64,000 bases of DNA from positions 29,190,882 to 29,254,881 of the forward strand of contig NW_025335317.1 of the NCBI RefSeq assembly GCF_004798865.1, given 5' to 3'. Both the position numbers and the translations under genes were made by a program. A model generated the notes under the pieces. That model did no database searches. It was not told the DNA's origin and saw nothing but the letters and a program-made list of their open reading frames with translations. This stretch comes from Varanus komodoensis (taxonomy: Eukaryota > Chordata > Lepidosauria > Squamata > Varanidae). Shown in pieces: positions 45,541-60,309 of the stretch; the stretch's first letter is position 1; each line of letters starts with the position of its first letter.

Positions 45541-45702
45541 TCATAGACTCATAGAACAGTAGAGTTGGAAGGGGCCATGAAAGCCATTGGGTCCAGCCCT
45601 CGCCTCTGCTATTTCAGGACACCAATATACACTATCCCACTTAGATTGCTTTCCAGTTTCGCCCTGAATGTCCCTAGTGTGGAAGAGGCCCTTCTATGTA
45701 CA
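45541..45702 (-). mobile_element. CR1-like LINE 3' end, minus orientation
   Basis: CATAGAACAGTAGAGTTGGA, GGGTCCAGCCCTCGCCTCTG and TCGCCCTGAATGTCCCTAGT are the inverted form of 29510-29660. Confidence 0.75.
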
Positions 45703-46466
45703 TGTGTTTAGTGGTGTGTTGAGGCCAGGCAGAAAAATGCCATTCTGGGGGTTAAAGGTGGATTTTAAGAACACTGCCCAGCCTTACCATATCTTGCTTC
45801 CCTTCTGATGGGTTTTTCTTCACAACTATGTTTTCTATGCCTGCCATAATTTAGAGCACCTGTTGGTAGAGTGGGGGAGTTGGACTTTAATGCTTTATGT
45901 TCTCTGTAATTAAATTTTGCTTGGGATTCATTACAGTAATTAAACAGTTCTGTGGGCCCTTATCACAATTTGTGAATCCAGTTAATTACAATGGCATGAA
46001 CATTTTTCATACCACTTCCACTCAACAGTTCCCCTCATTTATTTGGTGGGAATTTTCCCACTAAATATACCTGGTATCCTGAACTAAAGCAGTGTAATTG
46101 TCTTAGGTCTGGATACTGGTTCTGGCTTCTGTTTATATTGCAACCAATGATTTTTTGCATGAGTATAGCTTTGATAAGCTAGAAGACAGATGTTTGATGA
46201 AAGAGGAATGATGAATTGAAGGAGGTTTGTTAATCCATGGACGCTCTGAATGGACATGGCACTGGGCCAGTTCTTAAAGGGCTGTGCTGCTGTTCCTACA
46301 CGAGGATAAAATCAGCATATTAAAGGGGGTGTGCTGGATATTTGAGACTATATTATCAAGCCTGATTACATTGGATTTGAAAGAAAATGTATTCCAACAA
46401 TACACCAATGTCTCTGGTCTGTAAGGGTGAAAAAAGTCATTACTTTAAATCTGTATCTAGCCACTA
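45703..46466. other. Unassigned DNA
   Basis: No gene, no nameable repeat. Confidence 0.4.
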
Positions 46467-47101
46467 CAGTAATCCCCCGAAATTCACGGGGGTTGCGTTC
46501 CTAGAGCACCTGTGTATTGTGAAAAACCACGAATTTTGAATGTGGTAAAAAATGCCTATTTTTATAGTTTAAACCCTAAATATGTTGCTGCCTCATTCTT
46601 CTTTATGTAGCATACAGTGCTTTCATTGATGCCATAATGGTGCGCTACTGCGGCATATCTTTTTAGTTCCTGGAGCAAATTCAGTAGTTTGTTTATTTAT
46701 TTATTAGAACATTTCTATGCCGCCCCTTGCCGAAGCCTCGGGGCGGCTTACAACACAATAAAATACAAAAATAACAATATAAAAATAAAATTAACAATAT
46801 AAAATAAATAAAAAAATATAAAAGATATAAAAGAAGTTATAAAAGTTTGACTTTCTCCTGGAGTGTTTTAAACTTCTTCTGGCACTTAGGTTCATTGTCA
46901 GAAGCTTAGAAGGTGCGGGGTGTTTGAACAAAACGGAGAACACTCAGCGAACACCGGAGATGTGTCACAGGGCAGCAGCCAATCAGTGGTTTCCGCAAAA
47001 TTGCAGGGGTTTTGGCAAACAATATTAGTTCGGTTCCAAGGAAAATTCCACGAAAGACTGAAGCCACGAATGCTGAACCACGACTTCACGGGGGTATACT
47101 G
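46467..47101. mobile_element. Tigger-like (pogo/mariner) MITE
   Basis: CAGTAATCCCCCGAAATTCA at the left and CGACTTCACGGGGGTATACTG at the right are imperfect inverted ends, flanked by TA at 46465-46466 and 47102-47103. Sub-terminal CACGAATTTTGAA and CCACGAATGCTGAACCACGA are typical of Tigger-derived elements. Non-autonomous; an L2-type tail is nested at 46690-46840. Confidence 0.75.
46690..46840 (-). mobile_element. L2-type LINE/SINE tail nested in the Tigger-like element
   Basis: TTTATTTATTTATTAGAACA, CTATGCCGCCCCTTGCCGAA and CTCGGGGCGGCTTACAACAC, then an A/T-rich run. This is the best-preserved of the several copies of this end in the window. Confidence 0.65.
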
Positions 47102-47825
47102 TACATTGATGTCTTTCTATTTTATTCTACACTAAGTTCTAGGGTTCCAACCTGGATCTTAAATTAACCCCACCCTGCACAGAGTCTTGGTACAGATCTC
47201 ATTCAGAGGTTGTGCAGTGGTCCATTCACAAAAGCAAGAAAATGCCAGTCCAGTGGATAATTAAAATCAATTACTCATATTTCTAGGGGACCAACATTTG
47301 CATCAGCAGTGGTAGTTCCACTGCATTACCACAATAATGAGAATCAAAGAATACAGTTGAATTCTTAGCATCACTTCTGAAAGCAACCTATGTGGGGAAA
47401 AGTGTTTACTGGCCATAGCAGGAATGAGTAGGGATTTAGCATTTCCTTTATACTGAATATTAAGGAAGCTGTAGCGGGGAGGCCTCATTCCCTGTCCATT
47501 AACTCTATTGCAATTTTCTAGTCTGTGGCTTGAGGAATTCTTCCAGAACAAAGACTTACATCAAGGAATCAGCAACACATTCAACAGGACAAATAATTCA
47601 AAAGAACACCTTAGACTCTGCCACAGAAGTGCAATCCATCACAGGACACTGATTGTTTCCAATTCCAACTGCATGCCCATATATTCAATTAATGTATACA
47701 GAATGTTAATATTAAAGAGCACATAGCCATTACGGTCACAGTTCAACAATATCCAGATTTCTTTGCAAAGTATTGTACCCTAATGTTCTCATTAATAGTC
47801 CTAATATTGTTATCAAACAAGCAAA
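47102..47825. other. Unassigned DNA
   Basis: Nothing recognised apart from the position just upstream of a Penelope-like fragment. Confidence 0.35.
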
Positions 47826-47829
47826 CAAG

Positions 47830-48110
47830 GGAAAGCCAACATATGGATACTGCTGGCTACCTTAGGGAGGTAGAAAGACAAATCAACCACATTAAATCCT
47901 ACAGACTACTATATGAAGACCCTACTGAGGAATATCTGAGGGAAGTACAGAAGACTTTGAAGAATTCACCAGGTCATATCATCATGAATGTGATCATCCA
48001 GTGATGAATATGAGTATCCTGTGTTTCTCATACTAGGAATTTTTACCTACTTTCTAAAATCCATAAACTTGGTACACATGAACGACTAATTAAGTTAGGC
48101 CTTGATCCCA
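47830..48110 (+). mobile_element. Penelope-like retroelement fragment
   Basis: Plus-strand frames read HMDTAGYLREVERQINHIKS and LLYEDPTEEYLREVQKTL. After a frame change comes RNFYLLSKIHKLGTHERL. The last segment corresponds to the FYxLPKIHK motif just before the reverse-transcriptase palm in Penelope-like elements. The earlier part matches the upstream D-PT-x-Y region. Only about 90 residues survive. Confidence 0.65.
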
Positions 48111-48267
48111 TCATACCAGCACCATTCTAAAACCATATGTCATGGTCACACTACTGATTTATACCTTAAGCTAAAAAAAAAAATGAGAAAGGATGCCCTG
48201 GCAAATTTGCACATCGATTTACTTTATACTGAGATTCCAAAACTTGTCACTCATGGCACCCACACAG

Positions 48268-48580
48268 TCCATTGAAAAGAGGGCAATTCTGAAACGGCCT
48301 TTCTTGAGTACCTTTTTCTGCACAGCTCATCATTTCTGCCCATTCTAAACACATTCCTTCCCTCAAAATCATTCCAGGACACCTTGTTTTTCTAACCCCA
48401 ACCCTACCCTGGTGCACACCCCTAACCCTAATATAGGGTGAAAGTTCCATTGAAAAGAGGGCAATTCTGAAACAGCCTTCCTTGGGTAGCTTTATCTGCA
48501 CAGCTCATCTTTTCTGCCTGTTCTAAACACATTCCTACCCTCAAAATCCTGCCAGGACACCTTATTTTTCTAACCCTCAC
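48268..48580. repeat. Tandem duplication, about 178-bp unit
   Basis: TCCATTGAAAAGAGGGCAAT starts at 48268 and again at 48446. TGCACAGCTCATC and TTCTAAACACATTCC recur with the same spacing. The first copy includes TAACCCCAACCCTACCC and CCCTAACCCTAATA, which resemble degenerate TTAGGG-complement repeats. Confidence 0.8.
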
Positions 48581-48581
48581 C

Positions 48582-48975
48582 CAGTGATGGTGAACCTTTT
48601 AGAGACCAAGTGCCCACACTGCAACCGAAACTCCACTTATTTTTCACAAAGTTCCAACACTGGAATAGAACCTGAAAACTGAGGTTTTAGTTTAGAAAAA
48701 ACAACTCACAGTCTGTCCAAGCAAAGATATTTATATCCTTGGCAGTGCACTTACCAGCCATGTGAAAGCTTGAACAAGTTATGGCTAATGTGTCGCGGCT
48801 CGTGATGTCATCCCCTGGCCCCGCTACTCCTTTCCGAGCATGCGCATGGCCCCTCTGTGCACTGTTATCTAATGCTCAGCTGCTGGGGCAATGGTCAGGT
48901 GATTTGGCTCGTGTGCCGACAGATAGGGCTCTGCGTGCCCGCTGTGGCACACATGCCATAGGTTCGCCACCACTG
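48582..48975. mobile_element. hAT MITE, 394 bp
   Basis: CAGTGATGGTGAACCTTTTA at the left and GCCATAGGTTCGCCACCACTG at the right form imperfect inverted ends of a common vertebrate hAT family. GAGACCAAGTGCCCACACTG and GCCCGCTGTGGCACACATGC flank the interior. The 8-bp flanks do not match, so the target-site duplication has decayed. No coding potential. Confidence 0.78.
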
Positions 48976-49339
48976 ACTTATACCAACTAAATGCAATGTC
49001 CTGGCTAAGCTAAATGAAATGTCCCGGCATGTGATGCTGCAGAAATGGGTAGTCCCCCTTCTATGATCAGAGCAACTACAAAAATGACAGGCTGGGGCCC
49101 TATGGAAATGATGAATAGTGGTGGTTTTCTTTTTTCTTTTTTTAGACAAGTCAGGGCACTTAAACAGAATGGAAGTGCTAAGTTCAGAACCCTATAGGAC
49201 GCGTGGATAAAAGTGTTGTCTTGGACTACAGCAGGGTGGCACTCCAAGCAGCACAACACACAATTCTTGAATTATACTGGATGCTTTGACCTCATTTTGT
49301 GACAGGAAACTTGGCATTATGAACCCATAACTCTTAATG

Positions 49340-51235
49340 GTTACAAATGCTTTTCTTTACCAACTATGTCTTCTAAGAAACATGCTATGGCCAGTGGTGG
49401 ACTAGTCTGTTTTATCTCTACAAAGTGGGACAAAACTACAATAGCTATGAGCCCATGCAGTTCTATTGCTATCACTGTTCATGTTGCTTTCCTGAAAACT
49501 CACCGAATGCTGGTCAATTTCTATATATTAACCTGCTCAAATAAATCACTGGTAACAGCTAAATGGGCAGAACCTGAGAATTCTATTGAATCTGTTGAAC
49601 TTCCCTATCCTGATGTAGTATTCATCATTGCTGGAGACTTCAGTGCCCACAGATTCTGGACTCAGATGTCTACTCAGAAAGTGGTTTTTCTTGAAACTCC
49701 AAGGTTATTAGATATAATTATTCTGGGTCCTGCTTAGCTCAGTTTGTAAAAAGATTTGTTATCTTTAAATAGTGCAGCAGATAGTGATCAGCTTGAGGGA
49801 TATATTCATTTTACTAGTTTTGGAGGCAGTGTGATTGATTATGTGGCAATCTCTCACTTTGCATATAGGTGTGTTGCTGGGTTTGAGATCAGGTTTAATA
49901 TAGAAAGGGATCTTCTTCCTTTAACCAGGGAGATGATTGGCTTGAACATAACAAATCTTACCTGAAAATCCAGCACATCTCCAATGCAGATCTAGATGGA
50001 AGTACTCACAGGAGAATTAAGTGGACACCTGCTATGGACTCAGTCAAATCTCACCTCCTACATACAGGGAACCTAAGAGCCACCTGTGCTGCAATCTTTT
50101 CTGCCACTTCCACTATTGAGGCATTAAATCTATTTAATACTATGTCTGATAGATTACAACACCAATTGAGATCTAACAGCTTAAGGGAAACTCAAGCATT
50201 CTATAGTTAGTAGGAAAATTAGTGTAAATAGGCTGCAAGACAACTGACAAGACTTTATCAAAAACATAGGCACTCCAGTTTAGGCCTTTTGACTAATTAA
50301 TATTTTTCTCTTAGACGAAAGTATGAACTCCTGATAACACGCTGAGAACAAGCATGGCAAATATTATTAAAGGTCTCCCATGATAGGGATACCCACCTTT
50401 TTTGGGGCACAACCAAAATAGTTGTATGGTTCCCATATGCACTATTGGACCGCATAAGTGGATGCAATATTATTGCTCACTTTGGGGATACCAGCCAGAT
50501 AACAAGAACTCTAAGAAGCCTACCGGAGTGGCCACCCATAACATCAATTGAGAGCAAGACCCTTATTCTCCTGTTAAAAGTAACAAAGCACCAGGCATTG
50601 ATTTCTTACTTCAGAAATTCTGAAATCCAATATTGATTGGTGGGTCCCTCTTCTGGTGGTTTTTTTCACATTAATTGATTCAACAGGGAAACTGTTAGAA
50701 GCTTGAAACACTGCAGTAGCTGTCCCCATATTTAAGAGGCTTCACATCTGATCTAACAATTATTGCCCAATTAGTTTGTTACATTTAATTAGAAAATTAT
50801 ATGTAACACATCTCTATAACAAGCCAATTGACTGGTTAAGTGATGAACTATTCTGCCAGACAAGCAAGTAGGATTCAGACGAGGCAGATCCCCAGTTGAT
50901 CACTGATAAATATGCTAGGAGACCTAGCATATTTATCAATGATCAACTGATAAATATGCAGCCTTTATTGGCCTGAGGATTGCATTTGGTTCAATTTCCC
51001 ACACTAGATTCTGGGACAAATTATATCTGCTAGCTATAAATAAAAGATGTCTCTTTCTGATCCTGTGCTTATAGAGCACACCTGGCCAAAGGTGGAATGC
51101 TTGACAGGGGGACAACTCCCTGGAGCTGTGCTGGTAGCAAAGGGGGCCAACCGAGGCTGCAGCCTGGCTGCTGCAATGTTTACTTTATATATTAATGACT
51201 TTATCAGGGACCTAACTTCACACAGATTCACATAG
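49340..51235 (+). mobile_element. Vingi-like non-LTR retrotransposon (APE endonuclease plus RT)
   Basis: An open block at 49366-49737 reads ASGGLVCFISTKW, LVNFYI and VVFIIAGDFSAHRFW, the APE endonuclease with its GDFxA motif. A second block at 49756-49965 holds GGSVIDYVAISHF. The reverse transcriptase is represented by VGFRRGRSPVDH near 50870-50905 and RGCSLAAAMFTLYINDFIRD near 51150-51210. Numerous frame breaks. The likely 3' end is at about 51905-52090, beyond an LTR-like insertion. Clade assignment (Vingi versus another Jockey/I-group element) is tentative. Confidence 0.65.
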
Positions 51236-51904
51236 TGGACGCTACATTCAGAATCAGCAGTTTATTGACAGGTCACCCCAGGAATTCCTCTCTGACAGAA
51301 AAAAAGAAAGAGTGCTGTTGAGTAGTGAGTGTACAAAGTTTTTATAAGTTGTGGGTGCTCAGTTTCTGCACAGTGATGAGATATGAATGAGTACATTTAC
51401 AGAGGACAATTGACTACAAAGAGACCAATGTAAAGACTAACATCAGAAAGGATGTTGCTGAAGATTCAGCAACATAGAGTGACTGATGGCTAGATAAACA
51501 GTTGGGGAATGTGAATCATAATAGGTCCCTAATGCAGCTTTTAAGGTCCAGAGGAAGGTGGTTCCATGAGCACCTATTCAGCGAATCTATTAGTGCTTCT
51601 CCTCACAGCCAGAGAGCTAGCAGGAAACTCTTGTTTTGCCTTTTGCTGGCACAGTAGTCGATGGCTGTATCAAGGCACACACAAGCATTCCTGAGTGGGT
51701 TACATGTCCTCACCTTCCGACACTTTGTATCAAGTAGCCTCTGGTGCAGTATGTCACTCTGCAGGAGAATGCATGACAATGGAGCCCCTGGGTCACTTGC
51801 TTTCCTGGGCATATGAGGCTGGACAAAAAGTTTTAGTCTCTTTGAGTGGACAGTAGCAAGGGCACTGCTGCCAGATTTTATGTATGAAAGGACACGCAAA
51901 AGCA
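51236..51904 (-). mobile_element. LTR-like fossil
   Basis: On the minus strand a TATA-like ACTTATAAAAACTTTG is followed about 85 bp later by CAATAAACTGCTGA, the promoter and polyadenylation layout of an LTR. The fragment at 63092-63635 has the same two motifs. It appears inserted into the Vingi-like LINE. Outer boundaries are uncertain; no internal retroviral gene is seen, so it is a solitary or truncated LTR and old. Confidence 0.45.
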
Positions 51905-52095
51905 TATCTTTTTATCTGAGGATTTATTTGGACTTTCCCAACACTACCTAATATAAGTTATGTAATGTTTTAAGGAAATTTTAGCTTTGTACATCTGATC
52001 TACTTTCATTATATTATATTTCTATTTTTAAACATTTATATTTTATATACTAAGACTGATGGCTAATGCAAATAAAGATTGACTTGATTTGACTA
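51905..52095 (+). mobile_element. Probable 3' end of the Vingi-like LINE
   Basis: An AT-rich stretch ends TGATGGCTAATGCAAATAAAGATTGACTTGATTTGACT, with a loose GATT tail, a form typical of several non-LTR elements. Its link to 49340-51235 is inferred from position and orientation. Confidence 0.45.
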
Positions 52096-52139
52096 TATGG
52101 GAAAGGGTGTCCTTCCATTCCCCTGCTCTCTAGACTCAC

Positions 52140-52287
52140 TTCTGGCAAGCTCTTAACTAGCTGACTCCCACAGCAGCCATTATGTGACTTGCTACATACT
52201 CCATGGTAGCCATTTCGTGGTGGTGCCCACAGCAGTTCCTCAAATTCCCAAGCATGCCCACAGGTCCAAAAAGGTTGGAGACCCCTG
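52140..52287. mobile_element. hAT element, right end only
   Basis: Ends in CAAAAAGGTTGGAGACCCCTG, the complement of the hAT terminus CAGGGGTCTCCAACC. Internal CAGCAGCCATTATGTGACTT and TGGTAGCCATTTCGTGGTGG match the GCCATTTTGTGG motif of that family. The left end was not found. Confidence 0.65.
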
Positions 52288-53230
52288 GTTTACACTAGCA
52301 TCATGCATCAAGGTTGCATCAAATACTCTTCCCTACCCAGCAGCCTCCAAGAATACCATTACACTGCCACACCTCTGTCTTCCTTGCTCACTAATCCTTT
52401 CAATTAATGGGTAAATTCTTCCCTCAGGTCCACAATACCACAAAGGTACTCTCTAACTTTTTCATGGCACACTTAAAGCAACATTTCCTAGCTAGTGTTG
52501 TGAGCCATGCTTCTCCCTCCCAGCAGTATCAGTTTCACCAGCACCTATTTGCTGAACATCTTTATCTTCCACGCAAGTCTCTGAGCATACACAAAATGAA
52601 ATGTTGAATCCTCTCTGATGTTCTTCACCCAATGCTTTCCTTATGATCGCTTCAGAATCTGTGGGGAGCAGTGTGTGGCCACCCTCTAACTATGACAGAC
52701 TAGCAGATCTACCTCCTCAGAAGGTGGAAGTTACCCATCCGATAGACTCCCCATCTCTAAATCTCCTCCTTCAAGATGTTGTTCTTCCCTGTTCCCATGG
52801 GCAGGTTGTCTGGCACCCTCAGAACTAATCTCCTCCATAGCAGGCCCAGGTGGGTACCCAGGGCCTTGGACTGCAACTGGGACTGGGACCGTTTCAACAA
52901 TCTTCTTGTTATCAGAGTCTGACTAGTCCCACCAAAATGAGTAACCTCTCATGTGCATGCCTGAGGTTTGCCAGAATGTGCAGGCATAACATCATGTTGA
53001 ACTTGAAGCCCTACTAAGAGCAAAGCAACATTACATTAATCACAGCAGGTGTAGCTGAGGCTTGCTTGACTTTTTATCTCATGGAAGTATGTTTAGATCC
53101 AGTTTGGTTCAGGGCTATGGCACTCCAAGAGAGGAGGGCTAAACCTCTCCTTGACACAGTCATTTTCTCCATTCTCCTCCCAAGTGGGGTATTGTGTGTT
53201 GGACTTGTCCTGATAAAAGTTATAGTTTTA
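52288..53230. other. Unassigned DNA
   Basis: Several short plus-strand open frames (60-77 codons) without conserved motifs. No repeat named. Confidence 0.4.
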
Positions 53231-53232
53231 TA

Positions 53233-53735
53233 CAGTGGTACCTTGGCTCATGAACTTAATCCATTCCAGGACTCTGGTCATGACCCAAATTGGTCATGAC
53301 CCAAGTCAAATTTCCCCATAAGGTTCAATGTAAATAAGGTTAATCCATTCTGTAACCCTTTTTTTTAAATCACAAAAATTTGAAACAAAGTGACAAAGAA
53401 CAATAAAGTAACAAAAAACAACGAAGTAACAAAGTAGTGTACAGTACAGTAGAGAACACTAACCTAGGTGTTGAGGAGAAGTTATTGTTTGGAGGGAGAG
53501 TCCAAATGATAATCGTGTGATAGAGATTATGCTTGGGGGCCATTTCACCCCCGCCAAGCATGATTGTGCAGGGAAGATGGGTGTGATCACTGTCATACTA
53601 ATGCAGGGAAGATGAGCGCGATTGCAATCATCACCCAATGCATAGTTCGTGACCTGAGACAAAATTTTGCTCAAATTTCTGCTCACAACCTGATTTGGTT
53701 GTGAACTGAGGCATTTGTGAGCCGAGGTACCACAG
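53233..53735 (+). mobile_element. GC-rich mariner-like MITE, copy 3 (short form)
   Basis: CAGTGGTACCTTGGCTCATG at the left; the right end GAGCCGAGGTACCACAG has one mismatch. TA lies on both sides (53231-53232 and 53736-53737). At 503 bp it lacks most of the GC-rich array found in copies 1 and 2, keeping only GCAGGGAAGATGGGTGTGAT-like units at 53570-53625. Same orientation as copy 2. Confidence 0.85.
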
Positions 53736-53737
53736 TA

Positions 53738-54179
53738 TTTTGAATTAAAGAAATCTTTGCCTCGCTTCCTACATCTCCCAAATGCCCAGGGTTTTTCCAC
53801 TCTGGCTCCATCTATGGGAACAGAAACAAACCTCAGGATATATGAATGAGTCACCAGCCAGCTAACCAAATGCACAACACTGCTTGCAAGGGGAAGTTGC
53901 AATGCAACCAGTTCAAATCCACAAAATGTATCAACTTGCTGACTTCCTGGTATGTGGCAATGCATCTTCTGGCAATGGACACTGTTGCAATAGTAATCCT
54001 GTCATAACTTCATAAATAGCTGCCAGCTGCTTCTCTGCTTGCTATCTAAATATTAAACTGGTTTACTCTTTGTCTGTATGGAATTTCCTGCCTCAGGCTG
54101 TAAAAGCAAACATTGAAAGCTGTTCAATTCTGTAACTTTTGATTGCTTTATTTTTAATCTGCTACTCAAGTGCCTGATG
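53738..54179. other. Unassigned DNA
   Basis: A 168-codon minus-strand open frame spans part of this stretch and the MITE; I regard it as chance. Part could belong to the LTR-like fossil that follows. Confidence 0.4.
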
Positions 54180-54487
54180 TGTCATAATGTTTCCTGATGT
54201 TTTCCTGATGGTTTCTCGATGTTTCTGTAGTGGTCCTTTTTCCTTGTGTGCTTTTATATTGTTTTGTATGTTATCCATTCAAAGTCTCAATCCCCTCCCT
54301 GCAATGCATATGTGACACCAACTTCATAAAAAACTCTCTGTTCCTTTGTAGTCAGTCTTAAACTGGCTGCCCTTCAGAGCTGTTGTATTTAAGAATACTT
54401 GTTTGCTGTTAATAAACTGTTGAGTGCTCGACTACACACTTCCTTTGGATCTGGACAGTCATTCTTTGCAGGTCTGAATTCCTGACA
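54180..54487 (+). mobile_element. LTR-like fossil, 3' part
   Basis: Contains GTATTTAAGAATACTTG, then AATAAACTGTTGAGTG, and ends GAATTCCTGACA followed by AGTGGCTAACATGG. The promoter/polyadenylation arrangement and CCTGACA end parallel 63092. The 5' boundary is unclear and no internal genes are seen. Confidence 0.45.
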
Positions 54488-55359
54488 AGTGGCTAACATG
54501 GTAAACCTGAAGGAGATCCAGGCTCTAGACTCCACTCAACCAGGAAGCTTACTGGGTGACATTGGGACAGTCATAGCCTAACCTACTTCACAGGGCTGTT
54601 ATTTTGAGGATAAAATGGAAAGGAAGAAGATAATGTATGCTACCTTGGGTTCCACACAAAAGGAACAAAGTGGGATGCAAATGTAATGAGAATAAACAAA
54701 TAATGGTAGGGTTGGCCTACTCAGAAGGCTACTTCAGCATAAACAAGATGACATACCTCTGATTATGACTGACAGCAGACAGTTGAGGCTATTATAATAC
54801 ATCATAAGGGAATTACCGTCTCTTCTTAAGCATGAGCTGGTTCCCAAAACCACTCCAAGAGGCAGTGGAGTGCTGCCATACTGAGAGTAATCTAAATCAA
54901 AATGGTTGTGTAGTACATCTCCAAGTACAAGCTCATCATGCCTAACTCATGACAATGTTCAAGCTTTGTAACCAAGCCAAATTTCAATCTTCTAATCAGC
55001 ACAGGCAGATGATCCAATGGGACCATCTATGACATTCATGGGACTTCTGCCTGCATATAAAACTGCTATACTCAGTTTTATCAGTCAAATGTCCATGGAC
55101 AGTTTACTTGGGTAAATGGGCCTGTCATTATGACAGAGCCTCAGGGTCACAGTCTCTTCAATACACAGTGTAAGTACACTAAGAAACCAGTGGATGATCA
55201 TATTCATCTCTCTGGACGCTCTACTGCAGGGTACTTATACTTTGAAAACTCAAATTGTGTGGATGTATGGAGCATCAGAGAAGTTCATTCAGAAATTTGA
55301 TTGTATTGATTCACTATAAAGATTTGGCACAATTTGTACTGTTATTCACCATATTATTT
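54488..55359. other. Unassigned DNA
   Basis: TTATTTTGAGGATAAAATGG near 54600 (ACCTACTTCACAGGGCTG upstream) is a motif often found in reptile SINE/LINE relics, too short to classify. Nothing else. Confidence 0.35.
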
Positions 55360-55460
55360 ATTTAATATGTTTTTATCTTGTACCTCAGCCAAAAATGGGT
55401 GGAAGGCTCCTACAGCAGCTTACAATCAATCTACAATAATAACAATCTCCTCCTGCACAC
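55360..55460 (-). mobile_element. L2-type tail remnant
   Basis: TTATTTAATATGTTTTTATC, ACCTCAGCCAAAAATGGGTG and CAGCAGCTTACAATCAATCT follow the inverted end pattern of 46690. Confidence 0.5.
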
Positions 55461-55506
55461 TGGTAACCTAAAAGACATGAACATAAGAAACAGAGGGATA
55501 AATTAA

Positions 55507-55643
55507 GGATGCAGTCCTATGTATGTTTGGACATAATGAGTCCAACACCTCTCCAGAGTCTCCCACCAGTCATGTTAGCTGAAGAACACAAAGAGTCATA
55601 GGACTATTTTCAGTCAAAGCATGCATAGGATTGCACTTTACAA
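55507..55643. repeat. Palindromic short repeat, GCAATCCTATG type
   Basis: ATGCAGTCCTATGTATGTTT at the left is mirrored by AAAGCATGCATAGGATTGCA at the right; the middle is enlarged by unrelated sequence. MITE-like. Confidence 0.6.
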
Positions 55644-56569
55644 AAACTCTCAGTAGGGCTGGTGCAATGACTTGGCTTCCCCTGTCATCTTCAAGGTAGC
55701 AGCAGTCCAACTAGTCAGACCCTAGGGTTTCCTTTGCCTACTGGATCTTTCCCAACCCTCTTTTCCCACAAGAAGTTACTCTCAGTCAGTCTGTGGAGGT
55801 GGAAGTACATGCAGTGTCTCCCTTGTTTCACTGTCTCCCTTGCACCATCTTTTATTACTAACCCTTTAAAATGCTTCCTTGTGATCAGTTTTCTAACTCA
55901 CTTTTCTCACCTTACTTCCCCCAGTTCCAGCACAGGAACTGAAGAAGCAGGCAGCCATTTAAGAAAGCTTATGCCATTTTCTAATGAAAAGGTTCTGAAA
56001 ATGTTAACCTTGAGGCCATTATCAATCAAGCATCTCTCCTCCTCTATATTGGAATAGTTATTGTACCACAGGGCCCTCTGGTGGACCAATTTAAATTCTG
56101 TCCTAAAGCAACTTCCATAGGTGATGTTCAGATAGACCATGAACCATTTCCATTATACATATGACCTCTCAATAATAGCGGGGGAAACAGATGAAGAAGC
56201 AAAGAAAAGTGAACTCTGTTTCTTGGTTACAGTGTTCTCTCAAGGCAATTTCAACATTGTTACAGAAATGGTTTTCTGTTTTTTATTTGTCGCTACAGAA
56301 GGACAAGCTATTGCTATCTGCAAAAGCATTAAATAAAATTGAAGATGGTACCTTGTACTGCAAATATTTTTGTCCTTTTAATTGATCACGGCCACACATC
56401 TATGTCAACCCATTTTCCTTCCTGCCCAGAGATTAGTGCAATCACAAACTAGACTAATCCTGCAAAGAATTCAAACCTCTCTCATTGCATTTCATTTACT
56501 TTTCAAATACATACAATTTTAGGTCTATCTACAAAATCTCACCATAGTGTGTACTCCCCTTTATGTATG
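55644..56569. other. Unassigned DNA
   Basis: Open frames at 55734-56057 (plus, 107 codons) and 55907-56140 (minus) have no recognisable domain. No repeat named. Confidence 0.35.
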
Positions 56570-56720
56570 CATTTTATTTATTTCTTTGATTACTATACCA
56601 CCCTATAGCAGAAGCTTTCTAGGTAGTTCGCAACAACTAGTCAAAAATACAAGGTGCATAATGCATACATAAAATTTACATAAATGTACATGTATTAATG
56701 GAGCATGCATGTATCCTGTT
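56570..56720 (-). mobile_element. L2-type tail remnant
   Basis: TTTATTTATTTCTTTGATTA, CTATACCACCCTATAGCAGA and TTTCTAGGTAGTTCGCAACA, strongly diverged. Confidence 0.45.
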
Positions 56721-60119
<3,399 letters not shown>

Positions 60120-60305
60120 GGAATTTGTTGTTCAGCTGTTCAGTCATGTCTGACTATAAGTGATCCTATGGGCCAAATCCCGCCACACTTTCCAATCCCA
60201 TGCCAGCTCTTTCAGCTGAACTTTGCTGTGACCCACATCCTCTTAGATGGAGTCCAACCACCTTGCCCTTTGGCGACCTGCCTTTCTCTTGCTGGTGTTA
60301 ACGGA
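60120..60305 (-). mobile_element. BovB-type 3' end, diverged
   Basis: GTTCAGCTGTTCAGTCATGT, TGACTATAAGTGATCCTATG and AGTCCAACCACCTTGCCCTT repeat the order of the BovB 3' end at 6310-6480 (GTCGTGCCC...GACCCCATGG...CATCTAGCCACC). Only the terminal part remains. Confidence 0.55.
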
Positions 60306-60309
60306 GACG

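Noticed and set aside
53459-53965. 168-codon minus-strand open frame
   Set aside because: It spans a MITE and unrelated flank, with no recognisable domain.
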